Shown piece after piece: positions 29,627 through 38,364 of a stretch of DNA of 64,000 nucleotides. The stretch is from Lautropia sp. SCN 69-89. Its GTDB lineage: Bacteria > Pseudomonadota > Gammaproteobacteria > Burkholderiales > Burkholderiaceae_E. The notes beneath the pieces were generated by a model. It was given only the letters and a program-made list of their open reading frames with translations. It searched no databases and was not told the DNA's origin. Made by a program: the position numbers and the translations under genes. The first letter of the stretch is position 1; each line of letters begins with the position of its first letter. The stretch is from positions 1-64,000 of the forward strand of contig MEED01000032.1 of NCBI GenBank assembly GCA_001724855.1, read 5' to 3'.

Positions 29627-31708
29627 TCAGCCCAGCCGTGTCGGCGAGGCCACGGTGAAGCCGACTTCCACCCCGCCGGCGATGTCGCGAGCGAAGGCAT
29701 GTCCTCCGTGGAACTCGGCCACGAGCCGCACCAGGTACAGCCCCAGGCCCAGGTGCGCGTCACCGGCGCTGCGACGCTCGCGAATCGACACCATCGAGTC
29801 GAACAGGTTGTCGCGCATCGCGCTCGGCAGCGACGGGCCCTGGTTGCGCACCGAGAACAACCATCGCTCGTCGCGCGCACCGTCGGCGTCGTCGTCGTGC
29901 CGCAGCGACAGCACGATCGGCGAGCCCGGCGACGCGAAATCGACCGCATTGGAGACCAGCTTGTCGAGCGCCTGCACGATCGCCTCGGGAACGACGGGGC
30001 AAGGAGCGGCGCCGGCCGCGCAATCGACCGCGAACTCGCGCGCCGCGAAGGCGCTGCGATACCCGTCGGCGCAGGCACCGAGCAGCGCAGCCAGGTCCAC
30101 CGTTTCGAGCCTGCTTTGCGCGAGCATCGCCTCCAGGCTCGAAGCCTCGCCCATGCTCGCGACGATGCGCTCCAGGCGCTGCGCGCCGTCGCGCGCGCGG
30201 CCGAGGTAGGCCTCGCGATCGCCGGGGTCCGACTCGCCGGCCAGGTTGTCCAGCGACGAGCGCACCACCATGATCGGCGTGCGCAATTCGTGGACCAGGC
30301 GTCCGCGCAGGTTGCCCACGTATTGCTGGTGCTGGCGCAGGCGCTCGAGCACGTTGGCGTGGCTCTCGGCGAGCGCACCGATCTCGTCGTGGATCAGCGG
30401 CGCGCGGATGCCGCCCACCACGCGCCCGCGCGAATCGATCGCCTGCTCGGCCTGGCGACGCAGCCGGACGACTCGCGCCACGGTCACCGATCCGACCGCC
30501 AGCAGGGCCAGCGCACTGGCCGCCATCGCCGCCGCGGTGAGCAGCGCGAGGTGTTCGATCGCCTCGCGCGCCACACCGAGCCGCGAGCCGGTGTTCTCCT
30601 CGAGCACCAGTGCGCCGACGACGCGGTCGCCGACCCACAGCGGCTGCGCGCTCGTGAGCATCCAGACCGGCAGCCCGGCCTGGATCGCGATCCGTTCGGA
30701 CTGCTGGGCCGCCACGCCGGACAGCGCCCGGGTCAGCGGCGGGATCGGAGACACGCCGCCGGCGGGAGATTCGTCCAGGAAGCGCTCGGGACGCAGGCTC
30801 AGCGTGGCCGCCAGCAACCGGCGCGCGAGGCGCGACTTCCAGTCTTCGGCCGGCGGTGGCCCGGCGGACACGTTGCCCGACTGGGCCAGCAGCGCGCCGC
30901 TCGCGTCGAACACCGAGATGCGGCCGCTGGCGCGCGCCAGGCCGCGCACCGCATCGGCCCACAGCGCAGGGCGCCGATCCCTTCGGGTCGCCGCCGCGAA
31001 CGGGCGCACCGGCGCGAGCAGGCCCGAATCGGCCTGGCCCTCGATGCGGCGCGAGCCGAGGTAGTCGACGTCGGTGATCCGTACCCGCAGCAGCGCCGGT
31101 TCGGTGTCGAAGCCGATCTCCGCGATCCAGCCGCCTGGCCGCTCGACCGGCTGCACGCGCCGCGTCTGCATCGCCCCCGGTGCGGCGCCGAAGTCCACCT
31201 GCAACTCGTCGCCCGGCAGGCTGACGCCGTCGCGGATCTCCGGCACGACCAGCCGCTCGTCGTCGGCGTCGACCAGCAGGAAGAACTTGCCCGGCTGCTC
31301 CTGCGAGCGGGCCGCCGCCAGGCGCACCCGCAGCACCGAAGCGACCGTGCCGTCGGGCGCGCGCATCGGCAGCGCGCGGCCGGGCACTTCGAGCCATTCG
31401 CCCGCATGCTGGTCGACGACCACGTCGGCCAGCAATTCGACCGGAAGCGGTTCGGCGCCGGAGCGGCGGTCGACGGCGGGCGACGCGGCCTCGAACAGCT
31501 CGCGGCGTTCGTGCAGCGAGGCCGCGAGGTTGCGCGCTGCCTGCGCCTGGTTCTCCAGCCGCTCGTTGCGCGCGAGTTCGGTCATCACCTCGGCAAAACG
31601 CAGGCCGACCAGCGGCAGCACCAGCATCGGCAACATCGCGAGCGCGAGCGTGAGCCGCAGGCCCAGCGGCAGGCGCCAGCGACGCGCGCTACGCCGCGGC
31701 TGCGCCAT
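29627..31708 (-). CDS. PdsS-like sensor histidine kinase
   Basis: 693-aa membrane kinase with one N-terminal helix (LTLALAMLPMLVLPLVGL), a very large periplasmic sensor (about residues 45-395), a second helix (LLTAAAMAASALALLAVGSV), HAMP, phospho-acceptor site HELRTPIMVVRSSLDNLAG and a divergent ATPase domain (KLVSNAVDFAS, LGLGLYLVRLVAEFHGG). Architecture and H-box resemble the histidine kinase of the proteobacterial dedicated sortase system. It overlaps the response regulator by 20 bases. No sortase is present in the window. Confidence 0.8.
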   Translation of the reverse strand: MAQPRRSARRWRLPLGLRLTLALAMLPMLVLPLVGLRFAEVMTELARNERLENQAQAARNLAASLHERRELFEAASPAVDRRSGAEPLPVELLADVVVDQHAGEWLEVPGRALPMRAPDGTVASVLRVRLAAARSQEQPGKFFLLVDADDERLVVPEIRDGVSLPGDELQVDFGAAPGAMQTRRVQPVERPGGWIAEIGFDTEPALLRVRITDVDYLGSRRIEGQADSGLLAPVRPFAAATRRDRRPALWADAVRGLARASGRISVFDASGALLAQSGNVSAGPPPAEDWKSRLARRLLAATLSLRPERFLDESPAGGVSPIPPLTRALSGVAAQQSERIAIQAGLPVWMLTSAQPLWVGDRVVGALVLEENTGSRLGVAREAIEHLALLTAAAMAASALALLAVGSVTVARVVRLRRQAEQAIDSRGRVVGGIRAPLIHDEIGALAESHANVLERLRQHQQYVGNLRGRLVHELRTPIMVVRSSLDNLAGESDPGDREAYLGRARDGAQRLERIVASMGEASSLEAMLAQSRLETVDLAALLGACADGYRSAFAAREFAVDCAAGAAPCPVVPEAIVQALDKLVSNAVDFASPGSPIVLSLRHDDDADGARDERWLFSVRNQGPSLPSAMRDNLFDSMVSIRERRSAGDAHLGLGLYLVRLVAEFHGGHAFARDIAGGVEVGFTVASPTRLG

Positions 31709-32399
31709 TGCGCTCGACGAAGCGATAGCCCAGTCCGTAGACGGTTTCGATCGCGTCGAAGGCGGGATCGACCGCCTCGAACTTGCGGCGGATCCGCTTG
31801 ACGTAGGAGGTGACCGTCTGGTCGTCGACCGTCAGGTTCGCTTCGCGCATCAGCGCATCGCGGTCTTTCACGTGACCCGGATGCCGCGCCAGCGCGTGCA
31901 GCATCCAGAACTCGGTCACTGTCAGCTCGATCGGGTGCTCGCGCCAATGGGCCTCGAAGCGCGGAACGTCGAGCCGCAACGCGCCGCGCACCAGCTGTTC
32001 GGCCGCCCCCTGGGGTTGCGCGAGCGCATCGACGCGACGAAACAGGGCGGTGACGCGCGCCAGCAGGTGAGGCAGGCTCACGTTCTTCGTCAGGTAGTCG
32101 TCGGCGCCCAGCCGCAGCCCCGAGACGATGTCGATCTCGGAGTCGCGAGCCGAGAGGATCAGGATCGGCAACGCCGGGGCGCGCTCGCGCAGCCAGCGGC
32201 ACAGCTCGAAGCCACCGTCGGGCTCGTCGCCCAGCCCGATGTCGATGATCGCCATGTCGGGAAGCCGCGATCCGAACGCCGCCTGCACCTCGCGTCGCTC
32301 GGCGAAGCCCTGGACCTCGAACCCTTGGCGAACCAGCGCATCGCGCAGGTTCTCGCGGATGGCGGGTTCATCCTCGACGATGGCGATGCGTCGGCTCAT
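31689..32399 (-). CDS. PdsR-like OmpR-family response regulator
   Basis: 236 aa: receiver domain starting RRIAIVEDEPAIRENLRDAL, acceptor aspartate in MAIIDIGLGDEPDGGF, lysine in DDYLTKNVSLPHLLARVTALFRR, and a C-terminal winged helix. The insertion GLGDEPDGGFELCRWLRE and the SLPHLLAR stretch are what I know from the dedicated sortase system regulator family. The start MSRRIAIVE is preferred over the longer track ORF. Confidence 0.82.
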   Translation of the reverse strand: MSRRIAIVEDEPAIRENLRDALVRQGFEVQGFAERREVQAAFGSRLPDMAIIDIGLGDEPDGGFELCRWLRERAPALPILILSARDSEIDIVSGLRLGADDYLTKNVSLPHLLARVTALFRRVDALAQPQGAAEQLVRGALRLDVPRFEAHWREHPIELTVTEFWMLHALARHPGHVKDRDALMREANLTVDDQTVTSYVKRIRRKFEAVDPAFDAIETVYGLGYRFVERNGAAAA

Positions 32400-32572
32400 G
32401 CGCGCAATGTAGCGCAAAGGCCCGCGTGCCCTGCACGGCCCCGGGACCGTGTCGGCGAAATGCCCGAATCGCGCCGGCTTCGGTCCGATTCGCGCCCGCG
32501 CTCTTGCCTGCCCGGGGCGCGCAATCGATCCTGTCGCGGCGCGCTGCCGCAGTTGTACAGGAGAAGCCGGAC

Positions 32573-32740
32573 ATGTCCCGCAACGTCGCCACCGAACCGG
32601 TTCCCGCAACCCACGCCGTGCCGCACTTCGACTGGCGCGAATGGCTGGCCTTCGCCGGTAGCGTGGTCGGAACCGCGCTGTTCGTCTCGGTCGTGCTGGG
32701 CGCGCTGGTGCTGGTGATCAACAGCAACGCGATCGGCTGA
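32573..32740 (+). CDS. Small single-pass membrane protein (55 aa)
   Basis: The ATG has AGGAG nine bases upstream. The product has a polar N-terminus with PHFDWREW and one strong hydrophobic helix (LAFAGSVVGTALFVSVVLGALVLVI). The track merges it with an upstream, non-family extension. It faces the UPF0149 gene. Function unknown. Confidence 0.6.
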   Translation: MSRNVATEPVPATHAVPHFDWREWLAFAGSVVGTALFVSVVLGALVLVINSNAIG

Positions 32741-32752
32741 CGCCTGTTCGCG

Positions 32753-33469
32753 CTAAGGCGTGCGCCCGCAGCAGGCCTTGAACTTGCGCCCGCTACCGCA
32801 GGGGCAGGGGTCGTTTCGACCGACCTTCGGCTGCTCGCGGCGCACCGTGGCCACGCGCAGCGCCTGCGGAGTCGTACCCGCCTGCCGGTAGGGGCGGAAA
32901 AACTCGTGGATGTCGCCGACGTCGGCGATCATCGCGTCGATCAGCGCCTCGCGTTCGCGCCGCGGCAAGGGCCGCGCGCCGGGCTCGTCGTCGAGGGTCG
33001 CGGCCAGCGCCTCGACCGCGTCGAGCACGTCGCCGAACTCCTTCTCGGCGAGCATCGCATCCCAGCTCTGCGGCGCCATTTCGACCGCACGCAGGAAGCC
33101 CACGGCCCAGGCGCTGCCGTCGGGTACACCGTTTTCGTCGTAGGCCAGCACCGGCGCGAAGTCGCCCGCCCCGAGCGCCGCGGCCACCGTCTGCGCGTGG
33201 CGCCGTACCAGCGACGCCAGTTCGTCGGGCGCCGCCTTGCCGCGCGGTGGCTCGACGGCACCGCGTTCGAAGCCCAGGACCACCGGAAGGTAGTCGTCGG
33301 CGCCGATCGGCTCGGGCGCGCATGCGAGCGCCGCGAGAAATCCGTCGAGTTCCTCGACGATCATCGCGTCGTCGTTGTCGAGTTCGCCGAGCAGGCGGTC
33401 GAGACGGTCGAAATCGGCTTCGCCGAGCGGAGCGCGCTCGGCGTCGGAGGCAGCGGCATCGGTGATCAT
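32753..33469 (-). CDS. UPF0149 (YecA-like) protein with SEC-C metal-binding motif
   Basis: 238-aa cytoplasmic protein: a UPF0149 helical domain ([33 protein letters not shown] near residue 25) and a C-terminal SEC-C zinc motif, [18 protein letters not shown], as in SecA. YecA proteins bind metal and SecA or ribosomes; the exact role is not settled. It is convergent with the small membrane protein. Confidence 0.88.
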   Translation of the reverse strand: MITDAAASDAERAPLGEADFDRLDRLLGELDNDDAMIVEELDGFLAALACAPEPIGADDYLPVVLGFERGAVEPPRGKAAPDELASLVRRHAQTVAAALGAGDFAPVLAYDENGVPDGSAWAVGFLRAVEMAPQSWDAMLAEKEFGDVLDAVEALAATLDDEPGARPLPRREREALIDAMIADVGDIHEFFRPYRQAGTTPQALRVATVRREQPKVGRNDPCPCGSGRKFKACCGRTP

Positions 33470-33495
33470 GCCGCGATCTTACGCGCGCGCCAGGC

Positions 33496-34041
33496 TCAGG
33501 CGTGCGCCCGCAGCACGACCGGCTCGAAGGCGACCTGGCCGTCGTCGGAGCCGAAGAGCACCTGGCGCTCCTGGATCGAGCAGTGCAGCTGCAGCGCGCG
33601 CCGCGCGAGTGCCGCGAGCGCGGCCGCCGCATCGGCCGGCACTTCGAGCACCTCGAGGTTGTCGCAGCGCGCGAGCGCCGGTCCGACCTGGCGCCACCAG
33701 GCCTCGGCCTTCGCGCCGCCGTAGGTCACGACCAGCACCTCTCGCGCCCGCGAGCAGGCGCGCCGCACGCGTCGCTCGTCGGGCCAGCCGACGTCGATCC
33801 AGAAGTCGATCGCCCCGGTCAAGTCGGTGCGCAGCAGGTCGGGATCGTCTTCGGTGGACAGCCCGCGACCGAACGCGAGCGCCTCGTCGGCGCGCAGCGC
33901 GAACGCGAGGATGCGGATCATCATCCGCTCCTCGGTTTCGGACGGGTGCTTCGCGATCGTCAGCGTGTAGTCGGCGTAGCGGCCGCGGTCGATGTCGGCG
34001 ACCGACAGCTCGGCCTTGTAGATCGTTGCCCTGAGTGCCAT
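33496..34041 (-). CDS. yaeQ: YaeQ family protein
   Basis: 181-aa protein with the YaeQ hallmarks: start MALRATIYKAELSVADIDRG, then HPSETEERMMIRILAFAL and DLTGAIDFWIDVGWPDERRVRRAC. YaeQ has a PD-(D/E)XK nuclease-like fold. Its cellular job is unclear despite early links to transcription elongation. The start is nine bases from the Spy-like gene stop, so both may be read together. Confidence 0.9.
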   Translation of the reverse strand: MALRATIYKAELSVADIDRGRYADYTLTIAKHPSETEERMMIRILAFALRADEALAFGRGLSTEDDPDLLRTDLTGAIDFWIDVGWPDERRVRRACSRAREVLVVTYGGAKAEAWWRQVGPALARCDNLEVLEVPADAAAALAALARRALQLHCSIQERQVLFGSDDGQVAFEPVVLRAHA

Positions 34042-34049
34042 GCGGCACT

Positions 34050-34553
34050 TTAACGGAAGCCACGCGGCCCGCGTTGCTCCCAGCGCGCCTGGCGCTCGAT
34101 CACCTTCGCCTGCTGCTCGGGGGTGAGCACGCGGAAGATCTCGTTCATTGCGCGCGTACGCAGCTGCGCCATCGTGCTCATTGCCTGCGCGCTGCGATCG
34201 GTGAGCGCCCTGGCCTTCGTCTCGTCGTAGTCGTTCGACAGGGCGAGCTTCGACAGTTCGACCCGCGTGGCGCGCAGGATCTTGCCCTGTTCGCGCATCG
34301 CCGGCTCGCTGGCGTGCCGCACCGCGAAGATCTTGTCGCGCTGCGCTTCGGTGAGGTCGAGCCCGCGCAGGAACGCGCCGCCCGTCATCCCGCCCTCGCC
34401 GAAGCCGCCGTGCCGCGCGTGCACGTGGCGGAACCCGCCGTCCCGCATGCCCGGACCGTCGCCGCCGGGCGCCCCCTGCGCCGATACGAGGAACGGGACG
34501 GCAAACGCGATGCCTGCAGCGGCAGCGATGGCCGCGATTCGTGCTTTCTTCAT
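34050..34553 (-). CDS. Spy/CpxP-family periplasmic chaperone
   Basis: 167 aa with a signal peptide (ARIAAIAAAAGIAFAVPFLVSAQG), a His/Gly-rich linker (GGFRHVHARHGGFGEGG) that could bind metal, and two LTxxQ motifs (LTEAQRDKI and LTPEQQAKV) that define the Spy/CpxP family. These all-helical periplasmic proteins bind unfolded proteins and dampen Cpx signalling. It is divergent from cpxR, and a CpxR box lies in the gap. Confidence 0.85.
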   Translation of the reverse strand: MKKARIAAIAAAAGIAFAVPFLVSAQGAPGGDGPGMRDGGFRHVHARHGGFGEGGMTGGAFLRGLDLTEAQRDKIFAVRHASEPAMREQGKILRATRVELSKLALSNDYDETKARALTDRSAQAMSTMAQLRTRAMNEIFRVLTPEQQAKVIERQARWEQRGPRGFR

Positions 34554-34684
34554 CGTGAACTCCTTCGGACGGGCCTCGGCCCGGATGGTCGGTGGATCGG
34601 CCGGGCGGCGGCCCGGCTGGCCGGGAACTGCCTCGGCACGCATGCAGGATGCGCGCGCGGCGCGTTAACCGTCGTTGGCCAGGT

Positions 34685-34699
34685 GTAAACGTTGGTAAA
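34685..34699. promoter_or_regulatory. CpxR box
   Basis: GTAAA-CGTTG-GTAAA matches the CpxR consensus GTAAA-N5-GTAAA perfectly. It lies in the 231-base gap between the divergent Spy/CpxP-like gene and the CpxR-like gene, so CpxR could control both. The rest of the gap holds no gene. Confidence 0.75.
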
Positions 34700-34784
34700 G
34701 AAGCGCACCGTCTCGCGCGGCGCGGGTTCCGGTGCGGGTATGGCGCCGATATGATCGGGCCGATGTGCACGAGCCCGGCCCGCC

Positions 34785-35474
34785 ATGTCGAAGGTCCTTC
34801 TGGTCGATGACGACGTCGAGCTGACCGAGCTGCTGCGCGAGTACCTGCAGCGCGAGGGCTTCGACACCGACGCCGTGCACGACGGAGAGGCGGGTGTCGC
34901 GCGCGCGCTCGACGGCGGCTACGACATCGTGGTGCTCGACGTCATGATGCCGAGGCTCGACGGCGTCGAGGCGCTGCGCCGGATCCGGACGGCGAGCCGC
35001 GTGCCGGTGCTGATGCTCACCGCCAGGGGCGACGACGTCGACCGGATCGTCGGGCTCGAGCTGGGTGCCGACGACTACGTGCCCAAGCCGTGCACGCCGC
35101 GCGAACTCGCCGCCCGGCTGCGCGCGATCCTGCGCCGCGCGCGTCCGGCCGGCGAGGCCGGCGTCGCCGACGAGCCGCTCGCCGCCGGGCCGCTGTCGTT
35201 GTGGCCCGGCCGGCGCCTCGCGCACTGGCACGGCGAAGCACTGGCGCTGACCAGCACCGAGTTCAGCCTGCTCGAGGCCCTCGTGCGCCAGGCCGGTCGT
35301 GTCGTGGGCAAGGCCGAGCTTTCCGAACAGGCGCTGGGACGGCCGCTTGCACGTTTCGATCGCAGCATCGACGTTCACGTCAGCAGCCTGCGCCAGAAGC
35401 TCGGCCAGCGCGACGACGGACGCTCATGGATCGAGACCGTGCGCGGACGCGGCTACCAGTTCCTGCTCGACTGA
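34785..35474 (+). CDS. cpxR: CpxR-like response regulator
   Basis: 229-aa OmpR-family regulator: receiver domain starting SKVLLVDDDVELTELLREYLQREGF, acceptor in IVVLDVMMPRLDG, lysine in ADDYVPKPCTPRELAARLRAILRR, and a winged helix with LTSTEFSLLEALVRQAGRVVGKAELSE. This pattern, the CpxA-like partner, the Spy/CpxP neighbour and the CpxR box together support CpxR. Confidence 0.88.
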   Translation: MSKVLLVDDDVELTELLREYLQREGFDTDAVHDGEAGVARALDGGYDIVVLDVMMPRLDGVEALRRIRTASRVPVLMLTARGDDVDRIVGLELGADDYVPKPCTPRELAARLRAILRRARPAGEAGVADEPLAAGPLSLWPGRRLAHWHGEALALTSTEFSLLEALVRQAGRVVGKAELSEQALGRPLARFDRSIDVHVSSLRQKLGQRDDGRSWIETVRGRGYQFLLD

Positions 35475-35491
35475 CCCGGGCGCCGACGACG

Positions 35492-36898
35492 ATGGGCCGG
35501 CTGTTCTGGAAGTTCTTCCTCGCGTTCTGGCTGGCGCTGCTGCTGGCCGGCGCCGCGGTCGGCACTCTCGTCTGGCTGCACCAGCAGCGCAGCGCGCGCG
35601 AGGAGCCGGTGCTGGCGGCCGGCCCGCGCGCGGCGCTCGCGTTGCAGGCGGCGGCGGCGACGCTGCGCCATGGCGGCGTGCCCGCGCTTCGCACGCTGCT
35701 CGACGACACCGCGCCGCCGTGGAACGCAACGATCGTCTATGCGGTCGACCGCGAGGGGCGCGACCTGCTCGGCCGCGAGGTACCACCCGATGCGCTGGCG
35801 CGGGCGCGGCTGCTGGCCGCCGGCCCCGCCACGCCGCGCACAGCACGCGTCGTGCGCGTCGACGAGGCGAGCGGGCTGTTGCTGTTCGTGCCGTTCGCGG
35901 CCGACGGCACGATCCGGCCGATGCCGCGTCCCGTCCGGCTTGCGCGGGCGCCGGAACGGTTTCCGCCGCTGTTGCTCGCAGCGATCGGCCTGCTCGCCAG
36001 CGTCGCGTTCAGCGCCCTGCTCGCATGGTCGCTGAGCCGGCCGATCCGCCACCTGCGTCGCGCCGTCGCCGCAGTGTCCGCGGGCCGGCTGGAGACTCGC
36101 GTCGCGCCGCTGGTCGGAAGGCGCGCCGACGAACTGGCCGAGCTGGGGCGCGACTTCGACCAGATGGCGCAGCAGTTGCAGCAGTTGCTGGCGTCGCAGC
36201 GCCGCCTGCTGCACGACGTCTCGCACGAACTGCGCTCGCCGCTGGCGCGCCTGCAGGCCGCGGTGGGGCTGGCCCGGCAGAGCCCCGATCGGGTGCCGGC
36301 GATGCTCGAGCGAATCGAGCGCGAGGCGAGCCGGCTCGACGGGCTGGTCGGCGAGCTGCTCGCGCTGGCGCGTCTCGAAGCCGGCCGCGCACTTCCCGAA
36401 CCGCAGTCCGTCGACCTGGTCGACCTGGTGGCGGCGATCGTCGAGGACGCGCGCTTCGAGGCGCGCACCAGCGGACGCGACGTGGCGTTCACCTCCGCCG
36501 GCCCGGCGGTCTCGAGCGCCCGCGCCGAACTGCTGCACCGCGCATTCGAAAACGTGATCCGCAACGCAATCCGGCACACGGGCGAAGGAAGCGTCGTCGA
36601 AGTCGCGGCAGGGCCGACGCCCACCGGCGAGGCCTTCGTGCTGACGGTGGCCGACCGGGGGCCCGGGGTGCCGGCCGCCGACCTCGAGGCGATCTTCGAG
36701 CCGTTCCATCGTGCGCGCAACAGCGCAACCGGGGGCGGCTTCGGGCTGGGCCTGGCGATCGCCCGTCGCGCGATCGAGGCGCACGGTGGGCGCATCGTCG
36801 CGCGCAACCGCGACGGCGGCGGACTGGTCGTCGAGGTCGAACTGCCCCTCGCTCGCCCGCGCGCGAACGGCGGCGCGCAACGCGGCGCCGGTGCCTGA
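35492..36898 (+). CDS. cpxA: CpxA-like sensor histidine kinase
   Basis: 468 aa: N-terminal helix (FWKFFLAFWLALLLAGAAVG), a periplasmic sensor of about 125 residues, a second helix (PLLLAAIGLLASVAFSALLAW), HAMP, phospho-acceptor LLHDVSHELRSPLARLQ, N-box NVIRNAIRHT and G-boxes ADRGPGVP and FGLGLAIARRAIEAHGG. It starts 17 bases after cpxR. The sensor is shorter than in E. coli CpxA. Expected role: envelope stress sensing. Confidence 0.87.
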   Translation: MGRLFWKFFLAFWLALLLAGAAVGTLVWLHQQRSAREEPVLAAGPRAALALQAAAATLRHGGVPALRTLLDDTAPPWNATIVYAVDREGRDLLGREVPPDALARARLLAAGPATPRTARVVRVDEASGLLLFVPFAADGTIRPMPRPVRLARAPERFPPLLLAAIGLLASVAFSALLAWSLSRPIRHLRRAVAAVSAGRLETRVAPLVGRRADELAELGRDFDQMAQQLQQLLASQRRLLHDVSHELRSPLARLQAAVGLARQSPDRVPAMLERIEREASRLDGLVGELLALARLEAGRALPEPQSVDLVDLVAAIVEDARFEARTSGRDVAFTSAGPAVSSARAELLHRAFENVIRNAIRHTGEGSVVEVAAGPTPTGEAFVLTVADRGPGVPAADLEAIFEPFHRARNSATGGGFGLGLAIARRAIEAHGGRIVARNRDGGGLVVEVELPLARPRANGGAQRGAGA

Positions 36899-36913
36899 AA
36901 CGCCAGCCGAGGC

Positions 36914-36952
36914 GCCGTCCGAAGCGGCCGTCCGAAGCGACCGTCCGAAGCG
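36914..36952. repeat. 13-base tandem repeat (three units) in a convergent gap
   Basis: GCCGTCCGAAGCG occurs three times head to tail (the third begins with A). The last copy runs into a perfect palindrome, GAAGCGGCCGCTTC, at 36947-36960. The array fills the gap between the convergent cpxA-like and MFS genes and may act as a bidirectional terminator hairpin. Confidence 0.7.
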
Positions 36953-36958
36953 GCCGCT

Positions 36959-38302
36959 TCAGGCGAGCGCGGCCGGCCGCAGCGCCGGCCCGCGGCGCAC
37001 GCGCCCGAGCAGCCACAGCGCGATCGACACGTTCAGCAGGTTCCACCCGATGCCGTTCACGAACGCGGCGTCGTACGAGCCGCTCAGGTCGAAGATCACA
37101 CCCGACATCCAGCCGCCGAGTGCCATGCCGAACAGCGTCGCGGTCAGCACCGTTCCGACGCGCATCGCGGCGTCTTTCGGGGCGAAGTACTCGCGCACGA
37201 TGATCGCGTACGACGGCACGATACCGCCCTGGAACAGGCCGAACAGCGCCGAGACGACGTACAGCGACGCGAGCGAATCGAAGGGCAGGTAGAGCAGCAG
37301 CGCCACGCCCTGCAGCGTCGAACCGAGCAGCAGCGTGCGCAGCCCGCCGATGCGGTCGCAGATCATGCCCGAGACGAGCCGGCTGACGATGCCGAAGCCG
37401 AACATCAGCGACAGCATCTGCGCGCCGCGCGCCGGCCCGTAGCCGAGGTCGCCGCAGTACGCGACGATGTGAACCTGCGGCATCGACATCGCCACGCAGC
37501 AGGCGACGCCGGCAATGCACAGCAGCGTCTGCAGCGCGGCGGGCGACAACCCCAGCGCGGTGCGCGAGCCCGCACCCGCGGCCACGGCGCCGGTCGGCGC
37601 GAGCGCAGCCGGCGCGGCTGCCGCCTTGCCCGACGCGGCTGCCAACGCGGCGGCACCGGACACCGTCTCGCGCGGCTCGGCGCCCTCGGTCTGCGCCCGC
37701 GGCGCCTGCACCCCTGGCGCAGGCCCCTTGCGCCGCCTCAGCAGCGCGGCCAGCGGCAGCATCGTCGCCAGGCAGAACAGGCCGATGCCCATGTAGGTCT
37801 GGCGCCAGCCGATCGTTCCGACGAAGTGCTCGACGACCGGCGGCCACAGGGTGCCCGCCAGATAGTTGCCGCTGGCGCAGATCGCCACCGCGATGCCGCG
37901 CCGGCGCACGAACCAGAACGAGATGTCGGCAACCAGCGGGCTGAAGGTCGCCGAACTGCCCAGCATGCCGATCAGCAGTCCGTGCGCGATCGCGAAGCCG
38001 GTGAGGGTCTGCGCCGAGGCCGCAGCAAAGCAGCCGAGCGCCAGCGACACCGCGCCGATCGCGACCGGGACAGCGACCCCGTATCGATCGGTGAGCCGCC
38101 CCATCAGGATGCCGCCGATGCCGAAGCCGATCAGCGTGGCCATGTACGGCAGCGAGGCACCGCCGCGCGCGAGCCCGAAATCGGCCTGCACCGCGGGCAG
38201 CACGACCACCACGATGTACATGCCGCAGCCGCCGATCGTCGCCAGCGCGAGACTCACCCAGAGACGGAACCAGGCGTAGCGGGAATCGGGGTCGTGGGTC
38301 AT
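36959..38302 (-). CDS. MFS transporter (monocarboxylate/oxalate-formate antiporter-like)
   Basis: 447-aa carrier with about 12 membrane helices in two halves joined by an Ala/Pro/Thr-rich cytoplasmic loop (about residues 190-250). The loop after helix 2 reads GILMGRLTDRYGVAVP, the conserved MFS motif A. The pattern is closest to the MCT/OFA carriers of proteobacteria. The substrate is probably a small organic acid but is not determined. Confidence 0.82.
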   Translation of the reverse strand: MTHDPDSRYAWFRLWVSLALATIGGCGMYIVVVVLPAVQADFGLARGGASLPYMATLIGFGIGGILMGRLTDRYGVAVPVAIGAVSLALGCFAAASAQTLTGFAIAHGLLIGMLGSSATFSPLVADISFWFVRRRGIAVAICASGNYLAGTLWPPVVEHFVGTIGWRQTYMGIGLFCLATMLPLAALLRRRKGPAPGVQAPRAQTEGAEPRETVSGAAALAAASGKAAAAPAALAPTGAVAAGAGSRTALGLSPAALQTLLCIAGVACCVAMSMPQVHIVAYCGDLGYGPARGAQMLSLMFGFGIVSRLVSGMICDRIGGLRTLLLGSTLQGVALLLYLPFDSLASLYVVSALFGLFQGGIVPSYAIIVREYFAPKDAAMRVGTVLTATLFGMALGGWMSGVIFDLSGSYDAAFVNGIGWNLLNVSIALWLLGRVRRGPALRPAALA

Positions 38303-38364
38303 GAAGAGACTGTCCGTCGCGGCGATGCGGCGGACAGTCTATCGTGGCGCGCGGCGCCGGCGTT

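Noticed and set aside
27643-30378. 911-aa fusion of the kinase region to GGDEF-EAL
   Set aside because: The extra N-terminal part is in a different frame from the real kinase gene and has no domain, so it is not a fusion.
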